In this document: positions 7,241 through 13,400 of the stretch, piece by piece
Layout: each line of letters opens with the position of its first letter
Numbering within the stretch: the stretch's first letter is position 1
NCBI GenBank assembly: GCA_913048595.1
Contig: CAJWVJ010000006.1
Span: 1 to 35,770, forward strand
DNA from: an uncultured Alphaproteobacteria bacterium
GTDB lineage: Bacteria; Pseudomonadota; Alphaproteobacteria; Puniceispirillales; Puniceispirillaceae
Direction: 5' to 3'
Length of the DNA stretch: 35,770 nucleotides
Notes under the pieces: generated by a model
Told to the model about the DNA's origin: nothing
Seen by the model: only the letters and a program-made list of their open reading frames with translations
Databases searched by the model: none
Made by a program: the position numbers and the translations under genes

Positions 7241-7690
7241 ATGAAGGTCGGTGCCATCGCCTATCGAAAGACGTCCAAGGGCATAGAGATTTGCCTTGTG
7301 AGCAGCCGTCGCCATCGCGGCAAACTGACGTTCCCGAAGGGCGCGTCGAAAACCGGCGAGAAGCCGGTGGCGGCGGCGAAGCGCGAGCTGTTTGAGGAAG
7401 CCGGCCTTCGCGGCAAGATCAAGCAGAAATCGCGGCCGATCTATTACCAGCCACGCACCAGCGGCCAGGAACCTATTCTGTATTTTCTGGTGAAGGTCAC
7501 AGAGATCGCAGACAAGTGGCCCGAATCGAAAGTCAGGAAGCGGGTCTTCTCATCGCTTCGCGACATGCGCCGGTTGCCGCTCGGCGAAGCGCCGAGGCAG
7601 CTGCTGCAAAAACTCAGGCGTGTGCCGCGCCTTGCCAAGACCAGGCGCGATTCCATCAGTGATGTCACGGTGAAAACCAGGGCGGCCTGA
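7241..7690 (+). CDS. Nudix hydrolase (diadenosine/diphosphoinositol polyphosphate hydrolase-like)
   Basis: A 149-aa Nudix protein. The full Nudix box G-x5-E-x7-REUxEExGU is present at residues 34-56 (GASKTGEKPVAAAK, then RELFEEAGL). The preceding GKLTFPKG and the following YYQP...YFLVKV strands resemble the MutT/DIPP group that cleaves nucleoside or inositol pyrophosphates and sometimes polyphosphate. ATG 7241 has AAGGGG 6 nt upstream; an ATG at 7223 is also in frame but without a good site. The C-terminus is basic. Its closeness to ppk2 suggests a role in polyphosphate or dinucleotide turnover (inference). It converges with the HAD gene; the 46-bp gap holds a 6-bp hairpin with no T-tract. 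Confidence 0.88.
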   Translation: MKVGAIAYRKTSKGIEICLVSSRRHRGKLTFPKGASKTGEKPVAAAKRELFEEAGLRGKIKQKSRPIYYQPRTSGQEPILYFLVKVTEIADKWPESKVRKRVFSSLRDMRRLPLGEAPRQLLQKLRRVPRLAKTRRDSISDVTVKTRAA

Positions 7691-7736
7691 TCGCACATCT
7701 GATCGTCCATCTGGCCGCCTGTCTGGCTGGCGCGGC

Positions 7737-8426
7737 CTAGCCGGTCGCCGCCAGCCTGTGGCTGTCCGGATTGCGCATGGCCGCCAGATCAGTCCTGAGC
7801 GCTGCCGCCGGGTCACGTGTCTGCAGCGGCGCGTCACCGGCGATGGCATAGGCCCCTGTATAGAGATGGCACCGGACGCCCGCCGCGGTGGCGGCTGCCT
7901 GGCTGGCAGGAGTGTCTTCAATGGCAACGGCCTCCTGCGGCGTGATCCCCAGACGCGTGAGCGCAAGCTCGTAAACCTCACCATCCGGTTTTTCCCGAAC
8001 CACATCTTCCTTGCTGGTGATTACGGCAAAATCCGACATGTCGAGATGGCCTGCAAGCGCGGCGCGGATCATGGCGACGGTGCGTGGGGTGGTGGTGGTG
8101 ACAAAGCCGATCCGAAGGCCGGCGGCACGGGCGATGGCAAGGGTGGCGGCTATGCCGGGCCGTGGGGCCACGCCATTGGCCAGAAGCGCGGCAAAGCCAT
8201 CCTGCTTGGTCTGGTGAATCCGTCTGATCTCCTTGTCGGACAGCGCGTCGCCGCCAAGAGTGCGAAGCCGGTTCTGCCCGCCTGGTGTGGCCAGATGCTG
8301 GCAATAGGTCGCGATGTTCCAGTGCCAGTCCACGCCATGGGTGGTAAAGGCTGAATTATAGGCCTGCCGCTGAAGCTCCGATGTTTCCGCCAGTACGCCG
8401 ATGGATCCGAAAAGTAACGCCTTCAT
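7737..8426 (-). CDS. CbbY-like HAD-superfamily protein lacking the nucleophile aspartates
   Basis: A 229-aa protein with the layout of CbbY/beta-phosphoglucomutase phosphatases. The ATG at 8426 has AGGAGG 6 nt upstream. Motif II is GFVTTTTP, motif III contains the lysine in REKPDGEVYELAL, and motif IV is AVAIEDTPAS with the acidic pair intact. Motif I, normally F-D-x-D-G, reads LLFGSIGVLAET: Gly7 and Ile9 replace both aspartates (codons GGA and ATC). The rest of the protein is uninterrupted and well biased in codon use, so it looks maintained rather than decayed. I infer a non-catalytic, perhaps binding or regulatory, HAD protein. It lies 86 bp downstream of the GAF1/small-protein pair on the same strand. 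Confidence 0.82.
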   Translation of the reverse strand: MKALLFGSIGVLAETSELQRQAYNSAFTTHGVDWHWNIATYCQHLATPGGQNRLRTLGGDALSDKEIRRIHQTKQDGFAALLANGVAPRPGIAATLAIARAAGLRIGFVTTTTPRTVAMIRAALAGHLDMSDFAVITSKEDVVREKPDGEVYELALTRLGITPQEAVAIEDTPASQAAATAAGVRCHLYTGAYAIAGDAPLQTRDPAAALRTDLAAMRNPDSHRLAATG

Positions 8427-8512
8427 GGCCGCCTCCTGTGATTGGGACATGAGTTGGATATGAGATTTCGCGCCGGCCGTGGCCAGAGGCCAGCCGACAA
8501 AACAGTTTTCTG

Positions 8513-8842
8513 TCAGGAAGAGGCCTCGATGGATACCGAGGTCGACATGGCCTCGCGCTCGAAGGCAAGGACACATACGCCCGAGAAACGGCTCTGCTTG
8601 AAGATGAAGGCCTGATTGATGTCCTCGAGAAGGCCGGGAAGCTCCTGCTCGAAGCGGGTCATCGCGGCGACTTCCTCGAAGCGGACATTCACGGCAAGCT
8701 CGCCCTCCTTCCCGATGGTGACATGCAGCCCGTGAAAATCAAAGACGCTGATCCGGCCCTTGAGAAGATCGCACAGGCTCTGCGCGGCGATCTTGGCTTC
8801 GGATACCGAGGCGAACTTCAGCTGCAGCTGGGTCGAGAACAT
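8513..8842 (-). CDS. Small partner protein 1 of the GAF pair (unknown family)
   Basis: A 109-aa protein, not recognised. It is clearly paralogous to the protein at 12025-12345: both start MF, share the pattern F-x2-V-x-EAK-x-AA near residue 10-20, an SxGKxGxL-type strand (VTIGKEGELAV here), and end with F-x-G-V...F-x-x-E-A. The apparent order of secondary structure is strand, helix, three strands, long helix, strand. No signal peptide, membrane helix or metal motif is seen. The start is 5 nt after the GAF1 stop, with GGAG inside the end of the GAF gene, so the two are translated together. A complex between the two products is the obvious inference. Confidence 0.75.
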   Translation of the reverse strand: MFSTQLQLKFASVSEAKIAAQSLCDLLKGRISVFDFHGLHVTIGKEGELAVNVRFEEVAAMTRFEQELPGLLEDINQAFIFKQSRFSGVCVLAFEREAMSTSVSIEASS

Positions 8843-8847
8843 GGTCG

Positions 8848-9738
8848 CTACTCCAGCTTTCCGAGAAGATCGTCAAGACCGCCGCCCTGCGGTGCCAGGC
8901 TCTGGTCGCTGCCGCGGTAGGTCTCGGGCGCAAGGCCGAGCGCGCTGCGAAGGTCGGTGCCGTCGCGTGTCAGCTGCCAGCCGCCTTCAATGGCGGTGAT
9001 GATGCCGTCGCGTTCCATCATGTCGATGACGTCGGGAAGCGCCGTGCCGCGCGCGCAGAAATCAAGAAAGCCGATCAGCTCGTCAAGGGTGCCATCCGGG
9101 GCAAACTGCCTGAACTTGGCAAGCATCGTGGCGACACGCGATGCGGTCAGGTTGCTCTGGTCCACCATCATCTGGATCTGCGCGGCGGCCGTCGTGGCAA
9201 GCTTGCGCATCAGCCTGACCTGGCTGTTGGTCAGCGACAGCGGTTCGGGATGGGTGCCGCACAGGGTGCCGAGGACGACACCGTCGGCTGTGTTCAGCGG
9301 AAACCCGGCATAGCCGCGGCAGTTCAGCGGCGGCTTGGTCAGCGGTGTGCTGGCAAAGCGCGGGTCGGCGTTGGCATCCGGCACCAGCACCGGTTCCGGT
9401 GACAGAAGCGCGTACTGGCAGAAGGTCATGTCCTGTGGGACGCCAAGAAGCGGGTCAAAATTCTGGCCGGCACCGCTGATGGTGTATTGGCACGCACCGT
9501 CGAGAAGGTTCAGCATGGCGTTGTCGCACCGCATGATCAGCTTCGCCACTTCGGTGAAAATCTCGAACTGCGCGCTGACATTGCGGCCGATCAGCCCGGT
9601 TTCATTGACCCTTGTGGCGCGAAGCGCCTCATTGTCAGGCGCCGGTGCCGGCGTCACCTTCGCCGATGTGGCGATGGCAAGGCCAAGCTTCATGACATTT
9701 CCAAGCCCCTGCGCCTTTATGGCTCTTCGCAACGACAT
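8848..9738 (-). CDS. GAF-domain sensor protein 1 with C-terminal winged-helix-like segment
   Basis: About 296 aa. Residues about 45-205 form a GAF domain: an F-x-I-F-x-E-V-A-K-L-I helix, CQYTISGAG, FCQYALL, a CRGYAGFPL loop and VLGTLCG. A helical linker (LTASRVATMLAKF) leads to a segment with winged-helix character (LPDVIDMMERDGII, GGWQLTRDG) and a short acidic-leucine tail (GLDDLLGKLE). There is no kinase, GGDEF or phosphatase domain. It is paralogous along its whole length to the protein at 12348-13175. ATG 9738 follows GAGG; an ATG at 9693 matches the paralogue's N-terminus and also has GGA upstream, so the start is uncertain. It follows the membrane protein gene by 96 bp. Confidence 0.8.
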   Translation of the reverse strand: MSLRRAIKAQGLGNVMKLGLAIATSAKVTPAPAPDNEALRATRVNETGLIGRNVSAQFEIFTEVAKLIMRCDNAMLNLLDGACQYTISGAGQNFDPLLGVPQDMTFCQYALLSPEPVLVPDANADPRFASTPLTKPPLNCRGYAGFPLNTADGVVLGTLCGTHPEPLSLTNSQVRLMRKLATTAAAQIQMMVDQSNLTASRVATMLAKFRQFAPDGTLDELIGFLDFCARGTALPDVIDMMERDGIITAIEGGWQLTRDGTDLRSALGLAPETYRGSDQSLAPQGGGLDDLLGKLE

Positions 9739-9834
9739 CAACGAACCTCACGTAACTGCCTTGCCAGTGTCAGCCCGGCCGCCCCGCAAGTCCAGTGGCA
9801 TCTCGTCACTGCGCTGACGGCGGCGGCCGCGCGC

Positions 9835-10257
9835 CTAGCCGGAAAATGCGACAGCCGCGCCACCGATGGCCAGAACCAGCCCAAGCCGGCCAGCCTGGAC
9901 AAGCCGCTTCATCAGCGCGGTGTTCGGCGGCCGCTTGGCCTTGATGGCCTGATGAACATGAAGATTGGCATAGGCTGAAATGCCGAGAACAATGGCGGCC
10001 CCCAGCAGCTTGACATGAAACGCGCCGTTGATCGCCATGCCGCCATAGATTAGGTAGGACAGGCCGATTCCGGTGACCCACAGCGCGACAATCGACCCCA
10101 GGCCGATATAGCCGAGAAGCGCGAAGGCCTTGCCGATATAAGGCGGCGGGGCCTCGCCGGCGCGGAGATAGGCGGCCTGGATCACACCGCTGCCGACGGT
10201 CACGCCCCCGGCGAACAGGATCGAGAAGAAATGCAGGATTTTCAGAACGACTTCCAT
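9835..10257 (-). CDS. Four-helix membrane protein, CopD/HemJ-like
   Basis: A 140-aa integral membrane protein with four predicted helices (about residues 5-30, 42-68, 80-98 and 118-138). The opening ILHFFSILFAGG has the conserved His-in-helix pattern seen in CopD-like and HemJ-like proteins, and the third helix is KLLGAAIVLGISAY followed by a basic loop. A role in metal or haem-related membrane chemistry is possible but not demonstrable. The ATG at 10257 is preceded by GAGGGGAG. It is the first gene of the minus-strand run that continues with GAF1, its small partner and the HAD protein, so it may be the membrane component of that group. Confidence 0.7.
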   Translation of the reverse strand: MEVVLKILHFFSILFAGGVTVGSGVIQAAYLRAGEAPPPYIGKAFALLGYIGLGSIVALWVTGIGLSYLIYGGMAINGAFHVKLLGAAIVLGISAYANLHVHQAIKAKRPPNTALMKRLVQAGRLGLVLAIGGAAVAFSG

Positions 10258-10458
10258 GGTTTCGGACTCCCCTCTTAAAGGCCGGTTAACCGCGCCGACA
10301 CCTTCAAAGGCTACACTAATTTCTAATGAAGATTGATTCGAATTAGAGTCTTAATTCCTTTAATCTCAGCGCTCCTGACGTGCGTTTTGTTGTGGACTGG
10401 AATACAAATTTCCTTGTTTTGGTTCGTGCCCCATCTGCTTCCCCTTCATCCGCTATCC
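10258..10458. promoter_or_regulatory. Divergent intergenic region with an AT-rich island and two palindromes
   Basis: No gene is seen here. CGGTTAACCG (10283-10292) is a perfect 10-bp palindrome 26 bp upstream of the membrane-protein start. A markedly AT-rich stretch (about 10312-10370) contains an inverted repeat TCTAAT/ATTAGA (10322-10327 and 10342-10347). These are reasonable places for a promoter and operator serving the minus-strand GAF1 group, but no clear -35/-10 pair stands out in either direction. Confidence 0.4.
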
Positions 10459-11234
10459 TTGACCAGCCCGCCGGTATGCCTGTCGCGGCTGGCGGCTTGA
10501 CTGTGCCTTGTTGTCATGCTCGGCCTGTCCGCCGGCGTCGCGCATGCCAAGCCCGACGCATCGCTTCCCTCGCGCGCGGACCGGACGCTTGTGCCTGCCA
10601 GTCGGACCATTGTAACGATTTCCTGCAATCGACCGACACGGAAAGCTCGCCGAATGTCGACGACCCCACCAGCATCGGGTCGATCCCCACCGGCATAAAG
10701 CTCGGCACCGAGGATTTCTTCATCCTTACCGAGGCCGAACGTGACGCGCTGTTCGATCCGGGCGTGACCGCAAACGGCACATTTCGCGTGATCTATTCCG
10801 GCGCCGAGGCAGGCACCGGCAGCCCGGCAGGAAGCTGGGACATCGACCAGACGGTCAATGTCGACTATAAGAGCCGCGCCATCACCGTCAATGGCACGGT
10901 CAGCGCCAACAGCATCGGCTATTTCGACGGGGGCAGCGACAGCTTCACCTATCAGAACAGCATGGCCTATACCGACACCGAGCTTGGCACCTATTCGGTG
11001 TTCGGCAAGACGTCCAGCACAAACGCCAATGCCACCTATGAGCTGAAGAACACCAACGGCGACACGGTTCATGTCGACATTCATGACCAGGTCGGTTTCA
11101 TGAAGGACGCAAACAGCGTGAACGCCGCGCTGATCAATACGAATATCACCCCGTCGGCGGGAAATCCGTTCGGTTACAAGGATGACACCAACCAGCTGAT
11201 CCAGCAGCGCTGGCGTCTTCTCGAGCCGAAATAG
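10459..11234 (+). pseudogene. Putative secreted protein with a damaged or mis-read 5' end
   Basis: From about 10590 to the stop at 11234 one frame has convincing codon bias and encodes ~215 residues rich in N, T, S, D and G (CACQSDHCNDF, IPTGIKLGTEDFF, SWDIDQTVNVDYKSRAITVN), typical of an exported beta-rich protein; the family is not recognised. No good start exists in that frame. In the +1 frame just upstream there is a signal-peptide-like stretch (LCLVVMLGLSAGVAHA-K at 10501-10548). It is preceded in the same frame by SRLAA and a TGA at 10498-10500, and it continues in good codon use to about 10590 before losing coding character. So a native gene probably lost its frame once near 10590 and gained a stop in the signal peptide, or contains sequencing errors. 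A GTG at 10380 keeps the main frame open but gives an Arg-rich, non-coding-looking N-terminus. Confidence 0.5.
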
Positions 11235-11255
11235 GGCGCGCCGGGACAGCAGGCC

Positions 11256-11510
11256 TCAGATCAGGTCGCCTTCGGACACGCCGATCTTGGCCATGGCCTG
11301 TTCATTCAGCGCCTGCAGCGCCCGCAACACCTCGAGATGCGAGCTGGCAAGCCCGTCATGTTCAAAGGTTTCGATCACCACACCGCTATTGTTGTTGGCG
11401 CGCATCAGAAAGCGGCTATAGCCGCCATCCTGGCTTGTCTTCGCCACCGCCTCGATCAGCGGCCAGATGGAAGGCGCCAGCAGGGTAAAGGTGATCGTCC
11501 GGCAATACAT
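11256..11510 (-). CDS. Small protein of unknown function, coupled to the GYD-like gene
   Basis: 84 aa, not recognised. It starts MYCRTITFTLLAPSIWPLIE and has an apparent strand-helix-strand-strand-helix layout (RFLMRANNN, GVVIETFEHDG, then a helix HLEVLRALQALNEQAMAKI). This is compatible with half of a dimeric alpha/beta-barrel, but that is a guess. Its ATG overlaps the stop of the preceding gene (TGATG), so it is translationally coupled to it. It ends 21 bp from the convergent secreted-protein gene. Confidence 0.68.
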   Translation of the reverse strand: MYCRTITFTLLAPSIWPLIEAVAKTSQDGGYSRFLMRANNNSGVVIETFEHDGLASSHLEVLRALQALNEQAMAKIGVSEGDLI

Positions 11511-11860
11511 CAGTCGATACCCGCGACCTGCATCGACGAGACATAGGCCCCCATGCGTTCATGGCCATATTCGAACACCTCTTTATAGGTGGCCGAATCA
11601 TAGGCCCGCGCCCAGGTGATATTGGAAAAGTTGCCGGTCGAATAGACGATGTTGACCATGGCCTCGATGGCGTTGTCATCCGCGGCGCTGGCTACGGAAA
11701 TGAAATTGAAATCCATGCCGTTGGTGAAAACGAATTCATGAACGGTGATGTTGAAGGCGTCAAAGAAGGGCTGAAGAAGTTCAAGCCTGTTCTGCGGCTT
11801 GTTCAGCATCGCGGCGGCGAAATCGGCACTTGTCTTCCCGTAGATCAGATATTTGTTCAT
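11510..11860 (-). CDS. GYD-domain-like small protein
   Basis: 116 aa. The pattern MNKYLIYGKTS, then a helix, then a strand pair around VHEFVFTNGMDFNFISV, then a helix with alanine-rich start and WARAYDS resembles the GYD family (small dimeric alpha/beta-barrel proteins of unknown function), although the name-giving GYD triplet is replaced by NGMD. ATG 11860 has GGAG 6 nt upstream. It is coupled to the 84-aa gene downstream and lies 164 bp after small partner 2, possibly in the same transcript. Confidence 0.62.
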   Translation of the reverse strand: MNKYLIYGKTSADFAAAMLNKPQNRLELLQPFFDAFNITVHEFVFTNGMDFNFISVASAADDNAIEAMVNIVYSTGNFSNITWARAYDSATYKEVFEYGHERMGAYVSSMQVAGID

Positions 11861-11921
11861 GGCTCACTCCGTTTTGCAGTGCTGAAGAACAGCGGCCGGA
11901 CAAATGACGCGGTCAGGCATG

Positions 11922-11959
11922 GCGCGGCGGCATGACGAAAGTCGCCATTCCCGCCGCGC
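11922..11959. other. GC-rich stem-loop between small partner 2 and the GYD-like gene
   Basis: GCGCGGCGG (11922-11930) pairs perfectly with CCGCCGCGC (11951-11959); the 20-nt loop can form an inner GAC-GAAA-GTC hairpin. No T-tract follows on either strand, so it is more likely an intercistronic structure than a terminator. The rest of the 164-bp gap (11861-12024) shows no gene. Confidence 0.4.
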
Positions 11960-12024
11960 TACCTCTGCCGCGCTTCGTTTCGGGTAGTGGACAGCAGTGC
12001 CATGCGCGCCCCGGCGCAGCGTCT

Positions 12025-12345
12025 CTAGTTCGCCGACACCTCGGCCTTGATGGCCTCGGCCTCGTAATTGAAGATGTAGACGCCGGCGAAAGTGTCCTCT
12101 TTGTAGACCATGGTCTCCTTGAGGTCCCGGAACACTTCGGCCGCCTTGGTCTCGAAGATCTTCAGATCATCGCTTGTCTCGAACTTCGTCTGGATTGACA
12201 GGCTGCCGCATTTGCCGATGGAAATGTTCAGCGAGCGCATGTTGTTGCTGACAATCAGCTTGCCGAAGGCATCGGAGATGAAGGAGGCCGCCACCTTGGC
12301 TTCTGCCACTCCGTTGAACTTGAAATTGAAAATTTTCGCAAACAT
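12025..12345 (-). CDS. Small partner protein 2 of the GAF pair (unknown family)
   Basis: A 106-aa paralogue of the protein at 8513-8842. Shared features are MF at the start, FNGVAEAKVAA near residues 10-20, LNISIGKCGSLSI in the middle strands, and FAGVYIFNYEAEA near the end. It is more Lys/Asn-rich than copy 1. No signal or membrane segment is present. Its ATG is 2 nt after the GAF2 stop, and the ribosome-binding sequence lies within the end of the GAF2 gene. Conservation of the pairing and order in both copies argues that the small protein and the GAF protein act together. Confidence 0.75.
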   Translation of the reverse strand: MFAKIFNFKFNGVAEAKVAASFISDAFGKLIVSNNMRSLNISIGKCGSLSIQTKFETSDDLKIFETKAAEVFRDLKETMVYKEDTFAGVYIFNYEAEAIKAEVSAN

Positions 12346-12347
12346 GG

Positions 12348-13175
12348 TCAGTCAATCTCCGCAAACAACTCCTCGAGCAACGCGTCCGCCTCGCTGCCAT
12401 CCATCTTGATCCGCTTCATCGCCTTCTGCTGAAGGTTCATGTCGAACTGCAGCTTGCGGCCGGCCTCGGTCAGTTGCACCAGGCCCCCGTCATCCGCTTC
12501 GGCAAGACCAACCTTGATGATGCCGGCGGCATCATCGGCCGTCACATTCAGCTCCGAGCAGAGCGACACATAGATCTTGAAGTCATCAAGACCGAACCCG
12601 GCATCGACCTTCTGGAAATGCGACAGCGCCTCGAGCATGCGCTGCGATGTCAGCTCCTTCTGCTTGATCTGCAGGTCCAGCATATGCGCGATGCTGCTGG
12701 TGATCTTCTTGACCTGCGAAATCTGCTCGTCATTCAGCCCCTTCGGCCCGCTGAAATTCATCATGCATAGCGTGCCAAGCGCGAAATTCTCGCTGTTGAT
12801 CACCGGGAAGCCGGCATAGCCGGGCCCCTTTTCCATGCCTGCCAAATTCGGGTGGTCCTGCCAGGTGGGGTCTTTCAGCATGTCTTCCATCAGAAGCGGT
12901 TCGCTATCCAGCAGCACATAGGAACAGACATTCAGCTCGCCGCGCTCGGTCTTTGAGCCCGGCGTGAAATCCTCACGGCCCGCGCCGGCGATGGAACATT
13001 GCATCTCGCCGTCATAAAGGCTGAAGGTGGCTGTCTCGAATCCTGTGATGTCTTTGGCCAGATCGCAGTAAATCTGGAACAGATCGGGGTTTGGCGCGTC
13101 AATCAGCCCGGTCTTCACAACCGTCTGTGCGCGCAGTTCCTCGTTTGCGGGACGAGGCGCCAAGCCCATATTCAT
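12348..13175 (-). CDS. GAF-domain sensor protein 2 with C-terminal winged-helix-like segment
   Basis: 275 aa, full-length paralogue of the protein at 8848-9738. The N-terminal NEELRAQTVVKTGLI matches NEALRATRVNETGLI of copy 1. The GAF domain spans residues about 27-172 (CSIAGAGREDF, NVCSYVLLDSEPLL, GYAGFPVINSENFALGTLC). The linker is LTSQRMLEALSHF, and residues about 195-245 look winged-helix-like (DDAAGIIKVGLAEADDGGLV, QLTEAGRKL). It ends with an acidic-leucine tail (ADALLEELFAEID). Paired Cys residues occur in the GAF domain (Cys84 and Cys137 align with Cys residues of copy 1), so redox or ligand sensing is possible. GGAGGT lies 5 nt before ATG 13175. Confidence 0.82.
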   Translation of the reverse strand: MNMGLAPRPANEELRAQTVVKTGLIDAPNPDLFQIYCDLAKDITGFETATFSLYDGEMQCSIAGAGREDFTPGSKTERGELNVCSYVLLDSEPLLMEDMLKDPTWQDHPNLAGMEKGPGYAGFPVINSENFALGTLCMMNFSGPKGLNDEQISQVKKITSSIAHMLDLQIKQKELTSQRMLEALSHFQKVDAGFGLDDFKIYVSLCSELNVTADDAAGIIKVGLAEADDGGLVQLTEAGRKLQFDMNLQQKAMKRIKMDGSEADALLEELFAEID

Positions 13176-13240
13176 GATGTACCTCCATAAATTGGAACCG
13201 TCGCGACAAGGCACGACCACTATGTCTTTTGAGGTATTCG

Positions 13241-13266
13241 ATGCCGGCGACAAGCCGCGCCGGCAT
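13241..13266. promoter_or_regulatory. Perfect 9-bp inverted repeat upstream of GAF2
   Basis: ATGCCGGCG (13241-13249) and CGCCGGCAT (13258-13266) are separated by 8 nt, centred about 78 bp upstream of the GAF2 ATG. It could be an operator for a dimeric regulator or a leader hairpin; no T-run follows on the minus strand. The GAF2 protein's winged-helix-like part makes autoregulation worth testing. Confidence 0.45.
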
Positions 13267-13302
13267 AAGTTTAGTGTGTGGTGCAAGCTTCCCCGATGTC
13301 AA

Positions 13303-13332
13303 TTGTGTTTCGAATCTTTGGCGATTTGGTAT
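13303..13332 (+). promoter_or_regulatory. Candidate promoter for the kinase/transporter/methyltransferase cassette
   Basis: TTGTGT (13303-13308) and TGGTAT (13327-13332) are separated by 18 nt and lie about 70 bp before the GTG of the phosphotransferase gene. The surrounding 13290-13330 stretch is AT-richer than its neighbours. This is a plausible sigma70-type promoter but a modest match. Confidence 0.33.
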
Positions 13333-13400
13333 CTTGACGGCCCGGCCGGTTGCGTTGGGCCGGTCTCGGGCATGTTTCCTGACAGGATGGAGGACCGAAA

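Noticed and set aside
7711-7735. GGCCGC/GCGGCC inverted repeat between the Nudix and HAD genes as a terminator
   Set aside because: The stem is short with a 13-nt loop and no T-run; common by chance at this GC content.
10380-10475. GTG start giving a longer version of the secreted protein
   Set aside because: The added N-terminus has no signal peptide, poor codon bias and no ribosome-binding site; the signal-like segment lies in another frame.
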